From Rostratula benghalensis (taxonomy: Eukaryota > Chordata > Aves > Charadriiformes > Rostratulidae): a stretch of 64,000 nucleotides of DNA. Under the pieces are notes generated by a model. That model searched no databases and had not been told where the DNA came from. It worked only from the letters and a program-made list of their open reading frames with translations. Shown here one piece after another: positions 14,122 through 25,090 of the stretch (its first letter is position 1; the number at the start of each line of letters is the position of its first letter). The stretch covers positions 3,847,683 to 3,911,682 of the forward strand of contig VXAI01000039.1 of assembly GCA_013399305.1 (NCBI GenBank), given 5' to 3'. The position numbers and the translations under genes are program-made.

Positions 14122-17100
14122 GAATTAAACATACAGGAAACACAAGCACCATTTTTTCCTTTTCCCAAGACTTTTATTTTCTTTTTCTGAGACAGATTTA
14201 ATATTTCAAGAAAAGCCACATAACAGCAATAAGGGAGTTTAAATCCAGCACTCAAAGTCATCACACCAGCTATGCCAGACATTTGCTGAAAGCTTGGAAG
14301 ACCTTCTTTGCTTTTCATTAGGAGAACCATAGTATCATAGGGGACACAAACATAACTACCCAACTAACACCACTGTTCACCTACAAAACGAATTAAAAGT
14401 AAGGATTTCTACTTCCAGCTACAGCACTGGCAAGGTGTGTGACAAGTAAATCACCTGCCTCCCTGTCACTGCCTGGTCCTTCACCTGGCTTTATTCAGAA
14501 CCAGTGCATAACTTGCACCTCAAGTAAAGAAATGAGTACACCTGTGCTCAAACCAAGCCATGCCTGCATACTATTTTAATACAGTTAATAATCAGTTTTA
14601 ACAAACTGAAGGAGAAATATCAGTGTTTAGGTCTTTCAGGCAGCGGAGTAATAGTGTTGCTCTTCACCCTAGAAGACTCTCCTTAAAACATCTGTGTTTA
14701 TAACGATACCTTGAATGAATTTACCATAACACACAAGATTAATGAATAATTTATGAGAATTAATTCACAAAAAAGCACATTGCCACTGAAGAAAACACAG
14801 AGAAGGTCTTATTGGTTACTCCCTTGCAACTATCCCATTCTTGCTACCATAAAATGATGCCACTACATGGTAAACAACCTTTGAACATTTTCTTATTTCA
14901 TGTGCAAATGCTTTTTCCACCTGGATCATATTGAACTGCAGTCCATGGGAGGTTAATTCGTATTCTCTTTCCCCAGCCCCAAACAGCTGCATATGAAAAT
15001 GACATTAAGGAGAGGAAAAAAAAAAAATATCCAAAAACAAGGCAGCAACTAGCACTGTGAGCATCTTCACAGTAGAGTTTTGAATTAGGGCAGCCACATG
15101 GGGAAATAATAATCCAGCAGCTCAGAGAGAATGAACTAAAAAACTGATTAATTTTTCTCGCTTGAGTTGCGGCTGGCTCACCTGATGGTCCAGGTAGTGA
15201 AGATAAAAGCACATTGATACAAACTGAGAGGTGGCACAGACTTGCAGGATTTCAGAGGAACCCACAGCAACAAGAAGCTAAGCAGCCTATGAGCTCAGTG
15301 CAAATGTATGGTCATGCCTATGCAAGGTGAATGTCGAAGTCCAAAATTGTGGGTATGCTTAATAAAGATGGAGTACATGAAACAGAACTAATTGAACTCT
15401 GAAAAAAGACATGCCTTGCTAACCCTAATGGAGAAGGCCTGCAGGAGACCAAAGAATTAGTTGGGCTTTCTACTCTCATTTACATTAATTGTCTAATGGT
15501 TCTTATACTCTCTGCATATAAGAACTTTCTCCATGAGTGTCTAGAGTCCTGCCTTGTCTTACCCAGCAGACCAATCTCTGTAGAGACTGATTAGGTTATG
15601 AAAATATGTGGAAGTGTTATTGTACATGTGCTACGTAAGGTGAGGTAGCTTCATATAAAAGAGAACTGCTGAGTGTGCTGTAATTCATGAAATTAAGCGC
15701 AAATAACCCAATGTAACACTGGGTATAAGTTTATAAAATCTCAGCAGAAAGATGTCAAGAAGAAAGGATTAGAAGATGAGAACTCTAGGCTAGGATGTCT
15801 AAGGCTGGATGCATGAATGAGTTTTCCTAGTATTGCCACCTTAAAATAACATCTTACAATTTAATGAAGCCTCTAGAAAAGGCAAACTTATATTTTAGCT
15901 TCACAGCAGTATATTATGAATTGTCACTCACATACTTGAACAAAAGCATTTCACATTCAAATGCCAACTACAAAAGTTTTCCTCAAAAGGGAATGACAGG
16001 ACTGAGTAAGTTTTAATGTACAATTAATTTCTCAGAAACTCTGAAACAACTAAGTATTCATAGGGATACCTAAGTGCTACTAAAATAAACACACTTCTAC
16101 ATGTTAGCTCTATTCATTTTCTGTTGTGTAACTTATTTCTAAGTCCTACAACTTTCCACTGAAAAACTACTTACATACATACCAATTCCTAAGACACTTG
16201 CACATTGGGAAGTGTATTTTCCATGGCACACATTTTTGTGACTAAAAAGCAAAGACATGGCTCTCTGGTAAAGTCAAGAGCTATCTGTAAAGCAATTGAA
16301 AGGCTCACTTCCGCTAAGGGAAGTGGGCTTGCACAGTGCATCCTCTTTCTAGTAACTGAGAACTACCAGACATAGTGAAAACCAAAAGTAGAAACTACCC
16401 AGCAGCAACAAAAAACCCCCAAACCACTCTACTATAATGCATAACCACTGCTGTAGGATGCAAACCAGTACTTTGCTATTACATGTTGCCTATGTAATAA
16501 TTAGATTCAAAGGGTTTGGGTAAAGTTATAAGATATAAAAGCCATTGTGTTTATGTGAATACAAAGTTCAACATAAGCCCTTTGGTAGTATACCTGTCAC
16601 TGTCTCAGATATGTCCTGTGTTTCTTCTCTATTATAAAACTGTATCTATCTGAAAAATAAACTAAAAACACCCAAGCAACATAATATATAGCTTTAAAGT
16701 CTAATCTGCAAACCTAAGAACCAACGACTGCAAAAATAAGATTTTAGCTGTTTCTCCCTTAAATTCCTTCAAGATATTTTAAAAAAAGATATGGGAATGC
16801 TAGAGCACCTGCATGTTTGGGACAGGCAGCAAATTGTCTGTGCTTTTAAAACCTTACTTTTACCTAACGGAAGAAATAGAGCAGCAGGACTAAGGGGCAA
16901 TCCCAAGCAGAACTTGCTGAACAGCAGACAATATAGCAGAAATCACCTACAAAGGCAAAACCCATTTTAAACACTTTCTTCCACTGTAATTTATTGTGGT
17001 GTTAAAGAACTTCTCCAGTTCACAACCTTTTGCTTAAATTCAAAAGATGACATGGTGTATTTCTTCACTTTCCAGTAAAAAGACTTTTAAACATTTCAAA

Positions 17101-17836
17101 ACAAGTCTTGGACCAAACAGAAATACATTAAACTTGAGAAAAATTGTATCACTATCAAGTTCCCCTTCAGATGACATGTGCTTATATTTTATACTTCCTT
17201 GTCTTCTCAAAATGAAGAAAATCTCTTCTACCCAGCAGTAGTCAACAGACTGTACTGCTACTCATCAATTCAAAGGGAGTCAGCAGAGGTGCCACCGACT
17301 TCCACTGCTTTGCAGTATGTTGGTTTATAACAGATAATTTTGTAGTCAAATGGCTGCACTCAAGGAAAAGCACTGACATTCCCATCTGCAAGGATTCAAT
17401 CACTTGGACATCCACACATTTTTTTTCACCCCCAGTTAAATGAACTTAATCAGAAACCCTATGCTGTGATGCTAACCTTGTCCCAGAATTAACTTTGGAG
17501 ATACACAAACACAGGAATTCTCTAGGTGGTTATGAGGAGGCATGTGAGGCCACGCACATGCTGAGGTGACAAGAGAAGCTCCCTCTGGCACTTCAGTTTC
17601 AGCTGCCTCCATCACCTTTTCCCAGGGATGGCCAGAGACAAGTGAAACAAACTCCAGCTCAAGGGCTCCTGTTTTAATCTGAGGCTTTTAAATTGACATA
17701 TATCTTGCCCATTTCAGAAGTTTTGAGGAATACGTTCTGAAGTGATCAATTAGTAAAACTTAAAATTAAGAGTTTCTATTCATGAAGGAGAAGAAAAAAA
17801 CAAACAAAAAACACACAACAACTTAAAAGAAATTAA

Positions 17837-17856
17837 GATCTATCAAAAGATAGATC
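17837..17856. repeat. Hairpin GATCTATC-AAAA-GATAGATC
   Basis: Eight-base perfect arms around a 4-base A loop. Seen directly; no function implied. Confidence 0.85.
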
Positions 17857-19798
17857 ATCACTAGTACATTACCTATGCTGCAGAATTTACAGAAATGAAA
17901 TACGTGCTTTGGTTTTATAAGATTTACTTCAGCAGCTCTATTTACTTCTGTTAATTCACACTTGAATGTGACTGCAGGAAAATTAATATTGCTAACTAGT
18001 TGGTCCTGGTAAGGTGCTAATTGACCTCAGTTTCCGGGTCTTCTGAAATCATTCATTAGCGCACTTTAAACATACATGCCACATAAGCTATACACTTCAC
18101 TGCTTATGGCACCTGAAACCAGTTCTAAAAAAAAAAATTCTATAAAGACATCCTAATATGCTGCATAGAAATTGTAACAGCTGATAGCTTAGCAAAATAA
18201 CTTTAAACATTTATGACTTGTTGTCCTAAGACAGCCAAGAAAACAGAACTTAGATTTTCTTGCCATCCAATGTTGTAATCAAATATAGATTAAACTAGGT
18301 GCACTTAGACCACCAGAGCTAAGTCATTAGAATTAAGTCACTCACATTACTCAATCCATCAATAGACCCCTCAGATGTTAGTGAAGTTACAGAAACAGGA
18401 CAAATATACTACATGAAAATAACATTCAAAAGTAGATGGAAAAGTAACAAAAACTACAATAGAAAGAAGACATAAATAAACCATCCAAGTAATCAAATTC
18501 AACATGCAAGGAGTTTTGTTCCTCAAAAGAAACTGAGTGATAAATTTTTCTTGTCTTTCTACTTCAATATGGAAAAATTGTAAGTAGTATATCAGACAGT
18601 CATCAGAGAAATGTTAAAGCCACCTGAGTATGACAAACTCAAAGCATAATCTGTTTTTCAGCATGACAAAGAAATGTAGAAATTAAATCCATCCAGATAA
18701 GTGGGAGCCACCACTATATGCACTATTGACTACTGCTTCAGTTTCCAGAAAGTGATTGCATAAATTTCTTTCATCCTCCAGATGAATATTTACTCAGTTG
18801 AATTACAAATAAAAACATTAATGATAAATATGAGTTTTTCAAGGAAATCACAGAAAGCCCTTACTGTCAAGCAAAGTTTACAAATAAAGCCTGTTCTTAA
18901 AGAAAATCTGACAATAACGGAGGGCCAATACAAACAAGGAGGTAGTTTTATGTGGTTTCAAATGGACCTACTCTGGCCACACAAGAACCATCGCATGAAA
19001 TTCATAGGAGGTAGCAGCAAAATAATGTGTTCTAAGGATATCTAATTTACAATTACAAAGAAACATTTACACTAGGAAATTGCCACCTAAAATGGCACTC
19101 ACTATGCAGCAGAAACAAGAAAACTCCTTATGTCTGCATTTTGTAAATAGGATCAGACTGTAATTCTGAAGTGAATAATAACTTAGCTAATAAATAAATA
19201 AAAAACAGTTATGAAAAAAAAATCCTTAAGCACATGCTTACCCTTTGTAACACAAGTAGTCCCACTGATTTCATAACTGGTCATAGACAATTTCAGTATC
19301 ACCTTGAAGAAATAGCTACAGCACCCACGTGTGCAGCTGAGTAACATTGTAATCCACTCTACTGTAAAACTTCTTGGCCATTTAGCAGTTTCACAAGTAG
19401 AGCACGGAATTTTTATTTGTCGACTGCATTAGTGAAAAATCTCCCTCTCTCCTGACCAAAGATTATTTGGCATGCGAACAGCAATATCTCATTCTCATAC
19501 TCCAGGGAGTTTTAACCTGCCTCTAGCTAAAAGCTATACAATCTTCAGATTGCAGCAGAGTGTAAAAATCACTGTAATTAAATCAAGAACTGGTTTGACC
19601 AGTGTTACTGATCCCCCAAATAATTAAAATCAGTTAAGAAAAGTCAGGAGTTGGTACTTAGCTGTACCTAAACTTGTGGTAATTTTTTTTAAAAAGGTTT
19701 TGCAGTGGAACCACTAGAAAGTAAACTGCAAGTAAGTCCCGGTTCTTCTTGTAGCTGTTGTAAGTATAAACTACCACAGAACAGTTTCAGAGCACTTT

Positions 19799-19819
19799 AA
19801 AAAAAAAAAAAAAAAAAAA
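19799..19819. repeat. Poly-A tract (21) with A-rich extension
   Basis: Twenty-one A, followed by CACAAAAAACAACAAAAAC. Simple A-rich repeat. Confidence 0.95.
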
Positions 19820-20062
19820 CACAAAAAACAACAAAAACCCCCACATTCTCCTGGCTTTGCATTTGTTCTAAGATGTAGTGACTGTATCTTAGAGCATGTC
19901 AAATTGCATTGCAAACCAGTTGAAGCCTGACCTAGGGCAGCTGCATTTCTGACACATGTGAAGAGAATCTAGTTTGTATTGTCACATACACCTATTTGTA
20001 TCAGTTTTGCTTCTATGCTGTATTGATCTGCTGTTCATGCTTTGGTGTTGCACTCCCATTGT

Positions 20063-20089
20063 TGGGCCCTGGTGGCCCTTCAGGGCCCA
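20063..20089. repeat. GC-rich hairpin TGGGCCCTG / CAGGGCCCA
   Basis: Nine-base perfect arms around a 9-base loop, in otherwise AT-rich intron about 1.6 kb downstream of exon 1. A stem this GC-rich would be stable in the nascent RNA. Confidence 0.85.
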
Positions 20090-20859
20090 GCTGCGTTATC
20101 CTGTAACAAACCTCTCAGGGCAGAGTGACAGCGTAGCAGGTTTCTTTCCAGTCCTGGCAAAGTTAAAGCAAAGCAGTGGTAATTCTCTGTGCGTCAACAT
20201 GCTTCGTACACACACCATGCAAATTTAAAAGAATGCAGCACAACAGCATGAGATTTTAGTGTACTAGTGCCAAGCCCATTTTGTCACAAACTGGTGCCCT
20301 AGAGCCTCTAAATGCTGGATAAGCTGAGAAGGGGTAGAAAGTGAGTGATTTCTTTTCTCACACAGAGCAGATAATTTCCTGTACCGTGCACAAAGTCTGA
20401 TTGGTTTCCTGTCAGAATAGCCGGGTCTCCGAGTCTTTTGATCACTTTCCTCTGGCCCTTCACAGTTGCTCTGATTAGAGATTGATCCCCATGCTGCTCT
20501 TTGATCAGCAGCTCTGGCAGTCTGCAGGTGCCATATATCATCACATTAGCAGGCCACAGCAGTATTAATCTCCCCCTACTAAATTCACTAGTGGGCTGCA
20601 TATTCTACTCATACGCAGAGCACTTGCAGAGGTCTCTGAAACTTTGCTTTCTATTAAAAGATACGACATAAAATACCTTTATCTGGGGAGTCCCAGGTTC
20701 AAAGTTGAGAGAATTGAATTAGCCACGAATCTGCGTTTCTGCTTTATTTCATTACAGTTCAGAGAGTTTTGAGAGCTCCCAGCTTAGCCTTTTGTGCTGG
20801 TTTGTGCCCAGGGAGAAAGCTTGTTCTAGCTGACAGGAAAAGTACTAAATTTTTCAACA

Positions 20860-20875
20860 CCCCCCCCTCCCCCCC
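20860..20875. repeat. C-rich tract (C8 T C7)
   Basis: Sixteen bases, all C except one T. Seen directly. Confidence 0.9.
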
Positions 20876-21665
20876 AAGTACGTTAAGCACCAGGGTTTCC
20901 ATGAAGGTATGCTACCAGCCTTAAGTTTAGGTATTCTACACGAAGTGTGGTTTCATGCAGTATATAACGTTTCAGTTTGTAAAATATTTTTTAAAATGAC
21001 TTCATAATAGCAGATCAAGAGGCAAGGCGCTTAAAAATCTGAATAATGTAAATCATATGGAGTTCAGAGGCTAAGCAAATTACACACCCCGAAGCTGCCC
21101 TTGCTGTATGAAAGGAGTCTTTCTCCAGCTCTGTGGAGCCCCAGCCCAAGGGAACTTGCATTTGAGAGTTTTCTAAACATTTCAGGTACACTTGAAAGTT
21201 GAAAGTAATTCTCATTTCCTATGCAGGATTAGCTCGTTTCCAGCCTGGACAAAATACCACTCATTCACTCACAGACACAAACCCCCGCCCCCTCCCCCGA
21301 AAGCTAAGCATTGCGGGTACAAAGGTGCGCGGGTCCTTGCTGGCTTTTTTTGGAGGGGGGAGGACGGGGACATTTTTGCCCCTCCGACCGCAGAGGAGGG
21401 ATCCTCCGAGCCGCTCAACCGCTGCCCTTTTACCCGCAGCACTCCCCTGACGGCGGCGGGCAAGCACCCAGCCGCCGAGCCCCGCTCATCCCGGCCCGGT
21501 CACGGAGCTTTCCCCGCTTCCACCACCGCCACCCGCAGCCACGCTCCCCTCCGCGGCGCCGGGCAGCCCCGCGGGCTGGCGAGCTCCGCTCTCCTCCGCG
21601 CCGGCCGGTCGCCCGCCCCTGCCCCGGGCTGCGCGGCGGCGGCGGCAGCGGTGGGAGCTGCTGCT

Positions 21666-21676
21666 CCTCCTTACCG
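21666..21676 (-). other. PDGFC: Splice donor of PDGFC exon 1
   Basis: On the minus strand the exon ends AACG at 21675 and continues GTAAGGAGG, a strong match to the vertebrate 5' splice-site consensus. It interrupts the glycine codon after KEQN in phase 1. Reading past it gives proline- and arginine-rich translation with no resemblance to the protein, which supports the exon end here. Confidence 0.9.
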
Positions 21677-21792
21677 TTCTGCTCCTTGGCGCCGGAGAAG
21701 GCGAACTTGCTGCTGAGGTCGGACTCGGCGGCGGCCCCCTGCCTCCGGCCGGCCAGGGCAGATGTCAGCAGGAGCAGCCCGAGGAGGAGCAT
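21675..21792 (-). CDS. PDGFC: PDGFC exon 1 (start codon, signal peptide, first 39 codons), partial gene
   Basis: Seen: the minus strand has an ATG at 21792-21790 opening a 39-codon frame. A leucine-rich hydrophobic segment (residues about 2-12, LLLGLLLLTSA) ends in a small-residue ALAG motif, as in a signal peptide. It is followed by a secreted-type stretch containing ESDLSSKF and ending KEQN. The exon stops after one further base (phase 1) at a GTAAGG donor. Known: PDGF-C is a secreted growth factor of about 345 residues with a CUB domain and a C-terminal PDGF/VEGF domain. After proteolytic removal of the CUB domain it acts through PDGFR-alpha. The mammalian N-terminus has the same LLLLTSALAG core, SSKF and KEQNG, and its exon 1 ends at the same point. 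Oddities: residues 2-4 (LLL) and an alanine-rich stretch at 20-22 differ from the mammalian protein as I recall it, and codons are very GC-rich. CUB and growth-factor exons are not in the window and would lie below position 1. The start is chosen because the signal peptide begins there and no in-frame upstream ATG is visible before the gap. Confidence 0.93.
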
Positions 21793-22017
21793 TGGGCCGG
21801 CGGGGCGAGGGGCTGCGGCGGGGCAGGCGGGGGCGGCGCGGCACCGAGGCCCGGGCGTCTCTCAGCAGCGCCCGGCGCGGGCTGCGCCGCTGGGGAGAAG
21901 GCAGCACTGAGCCTGCTCTGGCAGCCGAGAATTGCAGGGTAGTTTCCACATAATCCCATCCAAAACTTTTTCCTACAGCCCTTTTCTGTGTGTCTCCAGG
22001 TTTTGTTTTTCTTTGCC
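21793..22017 (-). other. PDGFC: PDGFC 5' leader / promoter-proximal DNA (incomplete)
   Basis: This stretch precedes the start codon on the minus strand and runs into the assembly gap at 22018. The part near the ATG is very GC-rich, and the distal part (about 21930-22017) has ordinary composition. The distal part contains two ATGs (21959 and 21951, minus strand). The start context is CCCAATGC, with C at -3 and C at +4, so it is not a strong Kozak match. From memory the distal leader resembles the mammalian PDGFC leader around the upstream ATGs, which argues that it is transcribed; this needs an alignment. The transcription start is not placed and may lie in the gap. Confidence 0.65.
21794..21833 (+). 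promoter_or_regulatory. Potential G-quadruplex motif, five G-runs
   Basis: The plus strand has G-runs at 21794-21796, 21802-21805, 21809-21812, 21820-21823 and 21829-21833, with loops of 5, 3, 7 and 5 bases. This meets the usual G3+N1-7 rule with a spare run. For PDGFC the G-rich strand is the template, so the RNA leader would be C-rich. Folding is inferred from sequence only. Confidence 0.6.
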
Positions 22018-22623
22018 NNNNNNNNNNNNNNNNNNNNNNNNNNNNNNNNNNNNNNNNNNNNNNNNNNNNNNNNNNNNNNNNNNNNNNNNNNNNNNNNNNN
22101 NNNNNNNNNNNNNNNNNNNNNNNNNNNNNNNNNNNNNNNNNNNNNNNNNNNNNNNNNNNNNNNNNNNNNNNNNNNNNNNNNNNNNNNNNNNNNNNNNNNN
22201 NNNNNNNNNNNNNNNNNNNNNNNNNNNNNNNNNNNNNNNNNNNNNNNNNNNNNNNNNNNNNNNNNNNNNNNNNNNNNNNNNNNNNNNNNNNNNNNNNNNN
22301 NNNNNNNNNNNNNNNNNNNNNNNNNNNNNNNNNNNNNNNNNNNNNNNNNNNNNNNNNNNNNNNNNNNNNNNNNNNNNNNNNNNNNNNNNNNNNNNNNNNN
22401 NNNNNNNNNNNNNNNNNNNNNNNNNNNNNNNNNNNNNNNNNNNNNNNNNNNNNNNNNNNNNNNNNNNNNNNNNNNNNNNNNNNNNNNNNNNNNNNNNNNN
22501 NNNNNNNNNNNNNNNNNNNNNNNNNNNNNNNNNNNNNNNNNNNNNNNNNNNNNNNNNNNNNNNNNNNNNNNNNNNNNNNNNNNNNNNNNNNNNNNNNNNN
22601 NNNNNNNNNNNNNNNNNNNNNNN
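22018..22623. other. Assembly gap, 606 N
   Basis: A run of N lies directly upstream of the PDGFC leader, where promoter and transcription start are expected. GC-rich promoter DNA often drops out of assemblies. Open frames that cross it are meaningless. Confidence 0.99.
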
Positions 22624-22934
22624 TTGTAGTAATTGTGCTTGAAAATTTGATGCTTAGTCAAACACTTCATCCAAAGCATGCTCTTGGAACTCAGACCGGG
22701 AGAGGAAGTTTTAGAAAGGCTTTGGATGCCGGTGTTTTGGGGTTTGTTTTTTTTTTTATTCTTGACAGAACTTGCTGTTTCGGCTAACCTGAAGTGAGAT
22801 CTCTAGCATCTGCACAAACAGAATGAAACGGGTTTTCACAATTTCTCAGCTATCCCTCTCTTGCTGAAATGCTGTCTGGTACTTGGTGAGGTGGAAATGG
22901 TACCTGTGAAGCAGACAGGGTTAGGTTTCTACCT
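22624..22934. other. PDGFC upstream flank, nothing recognised
   Basis: About 300 bases between the gap and a CR1 end, with ordinary composition. The CpG density of the island does not continue here, so the promoter is most likely within the gap or nearer the exon. Confidence 0.5.
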
Positions 22935-23020
22935 GATCTAGGAGGAGGTGTTCCTGCCCATGGCAGGGGCTTGGAACTGGATGATCTTTAAGGTTCCTTC
23001 CAACCTAAACCATTCTATGA
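22935..23020 (+). mobile_element. CR1 LINE 3' end, plus orientation
   Basis: Contains the typical terminal CR1 blocks CCTGCCCATGGCAGGGGC, TTGGAACTGGATGATCTTTA and CCTTCCAACC, and ends in ATTCTATGA, the unit of the CR1 3' terminal repeat. Only about 85 bases remain, so it is heavily 5'-truncated. Confidence 0.92.
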
Positions 23021-24029
23021 GTCTTTTTGTGGTTTGACCAGAAATCAGAACTGAATTTACAGCAAGGAGTATTCCGCCACCCTGCCCCCCATTAACTCTG
23101 GTGAGGAATAAAAGGACTGATTTTACTCAGCGCTTGTTAAGATGATGCTGTGTTCCAGTTTCTCTGCTAGAGATGGTATTTCTAGTTTGCTTGGAAGAGG
23201 GTTTGAAGCATGACTCTTGTGCTGGATCTGGGTAATAAATCTGAATGCTAACTAGATACCAAAAGGGGAAAAGAAGCAGTAGGAAGGACAATTTTTTTAT
23301 CTCAATTGAGCAGTTTGGGGAGATTTTTTTTAACAGTGACTTCAGCCCCCATAGCTCTGAGTTTTGGGAACATATGGGAATACCTGTATAGCCATGGTTT
23401 CACTCGCTGTCTGTGCAAGATACAGAACAGAGAAACTGAGTCTGCACGATGGGAGTATTTAGCACATGTTATATAAATTTCCTATCCTTTGACCCAGCTC
23501 TTTCCACTATATAACTGAGCCATTTCTTCGCCTCAGCCAAAGTAACCCTTGAGACAGTGATAAACATCCCCTCTGTTCCTAATAAGTGACATATTTCTAG
23601 TAGCAACTGAAAGCTGTCCAGCCAAGCTGGGCTGACTTCTGAAAGGCAGACTTGGAGCATACCGTAAATAGCAACCTTTCCCTTAGAGACTGTGAAGAAA
23701 GAAATGCCCTGCACAAAGCAGACTATGTTGTTACTTCTATTATTGTTGCCATTATTAATTATTATTTTGCAGTTTTCACTGTTTTTGTTTTTTAAAGGAA
23801 ATAAAAATAACATGTACTGCTTTCTAGTTTTTCCTACCTTGATAATTACAAGCAGTGAGCTTTTTAAATCAAATAAATTAAGTATTGTGCTGTAACTTAA
23901 CCTTTGTTGCCTGAGGATTTTGTGGGTTTGTTTCTATTTTGGGGTAGTGATGACACGTTCCCTCAGAAAAACATGGACCTAACGTGTTACACTACATGAA
24001 AAGTAAACCATCCAGTGTCTCCCATAGCT
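23021..24029. other. Intergenic, nothing recognised
   Basis: Non-coding DNA between two CR1 copies. It includes an ATT/TTG-rich patch at about 23726-23770. The longest frame (minus strand, about 114 codons) is of low complexity and resembles no known protein. Confidence 0.5.
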
Positions 24030-25090
24030 TTGAAAATCTAGGCTGCATCAGACCAGTGTTTCATCTGGCGTCCTGGCTCTGACTTGTCAATGGAAAATGC
24101 AAGAACCCACATAGTGGATGGATATGGAATAACACTGCCTGGGGAGGAAGCTTTCATTCTAAACCTCCTGTAATTAAAGATCAGGGTATGCTTTTGAACA
24201 TTAAGGCTCCACTTCTTTTCAAAAATGCTTTTTTTGTTAATCTCATCCAAAACATTGTGTGTGGTAATCCTTATTCTTAAAAATGTCCAATCTTCTCTAA
24301 AATTCATGCTAAGCATTTATCACCAGCTATCTAAGTTTATAATGTTATTGCTCTCCAGTTTCATCAGGTATATGCATGTGTTTGAATTGTTAAAATAGGT
24401 AAATGCAAATTATTTAACTCCTCTATGATGATAATTTCTGTTAAAGCCCTATCATATGCTTTCCTGGCTAGGCAATTTTACTACATTTTTCATCTGAATG
24501 TCTCTATGTCTCTAAGATTTTCAGAGTCACATTCATTTTTGCTATGTTTTATTTGGGGTGAGACAACCAGAATGTGACATTCCGAGTGAAGGCCTAATCT
24601 TAACATATAGATAGTGACAATAAAGCATTTTATTATATATAGTATTTCCTATGCATGCCTTTATCTTTTTGTTGGATTTACAGAAACCTACTGTATGTGT
24701 GGTTCAGATCATTCTTGCTGGCTCCTGTTGCATTGCCAGTACTGAATTTCAGTTGGGACAACAATGTCAATGCATCTACAGTTCTGGTGGCTCCAGTGCT
24801 CAGTACAGACTTCTTTAGATATTAAGGCTCATCTGTATTTTGCTAACACAATGTTCAAGTTCTTTTCTACATCCATAACAGATATTTTAAACTACACAAA
24901 ACTTTGTGTTCCTAACTTCCCTCCATGCTGTGAATTGCACTTTAGTCTTTTGTATCAGTCCACCATGCCATACCTTATCCCACGACTGCTTAGTTTACAC
25001 AATGTAGTCTTTTTGCAAGTGTATCAAAGACAATTTTTTCCCAAAGGTTTTGTAATATAGTCTATAAAACTGTGTATCAAGTATTTTTTA
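24030..25090 (-). mobile_element. Ancient CR1 relic, minus orientation
   Basis: Several blocks recall, in the right order and spacing, the reverse complement of the 3' half of old amniote CR1 elements of the kind abundant in turtles and crocodilians. One block is CATCAGACCAGTGTTTCATC with GAAAATGCAAGAACCC and TATGGAATAACACTGCC at 24045-24145. Another is GAGACAACCAGAATGTGACA followed by TTCCGAGTGAAGGCCTAA at 24561-24600. A third is CTTATCCCACGACTGCTTAG at about 24975-24994. The copy is strongly decayed, with many gaps. It was recognised by eye; exact ends and subfamily need RepeatMasker. Confidence 0.6.

Larger units (their letters stand above)
5816..21299 (-). other. PDGFC intron 1, no exon seen
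   Basis: About 15 kb of mostly AT-rich non-coding DNA. I searched the minus-strand frames for the CUB-domain residues expected of PDGFC exon 2 and saw none. Contents noted separately are homopolymer tracts, an AT-rich microsatellite at 10036 and inverted repeats at 12056, 12643, 13405, 17837 and 20063. Slightly more GC-rich patches occur at 10180-10330, 13390-13520 and 17510-17660 without recognisable identity. Confidence 0.6.
21300..21920. promoter_or_regulatory. CpG island at the PDGFC 5' end
   Basis: CpG dinucleotides are dense here and sparse in the rest of the window. Sp1-type GC boxes are visible, for example around 21827-21836 and 21608-21618. The island covers the start of intron 1, exon 1 and the proximal leader, and probably continues into the gap. 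Its place over exon 1 of a recognised gene fits a CpG-island promoter. Because several frames stay open in GC-rich DNA, the long frames on both strands here (other than exon 1) are composition artefacts. Confidence 0.85.

Noticed and set aside
20796..20830. TGTGCTGGTTTGTGCCC, like the 5' end of a bird LTR
   Set aside because: Only the first dozen bases match and the downstream sequence shows none of the LTR blocks seen at 59.7-60.3 kb.
21430..21674. Continuation of the PDGFC exon 1 frame to a 120-codon protein
   Set aside because: A strong GTAAGG donor follows codon 39 at the known exon boundary, and downstream residues look like translated intron.
21192..21910. Long plus-strand open frames (174 and 199 codons) opposite PDGFC exon 1
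   Set aside because: They lie in CpG-island DNA where stops are rare in all frames. Translation is Pro/Arg/Ala-rich and low-complexity, and the minus strand has the real exon.
21765..22787. Long frames crossing the 606-N gap on both strands
   Set aside because: Most of their length is unknown sequence, so openness is an artefact. Only the last 64 codons of the minus-strand frame are kept, as a possible upstream ORF.
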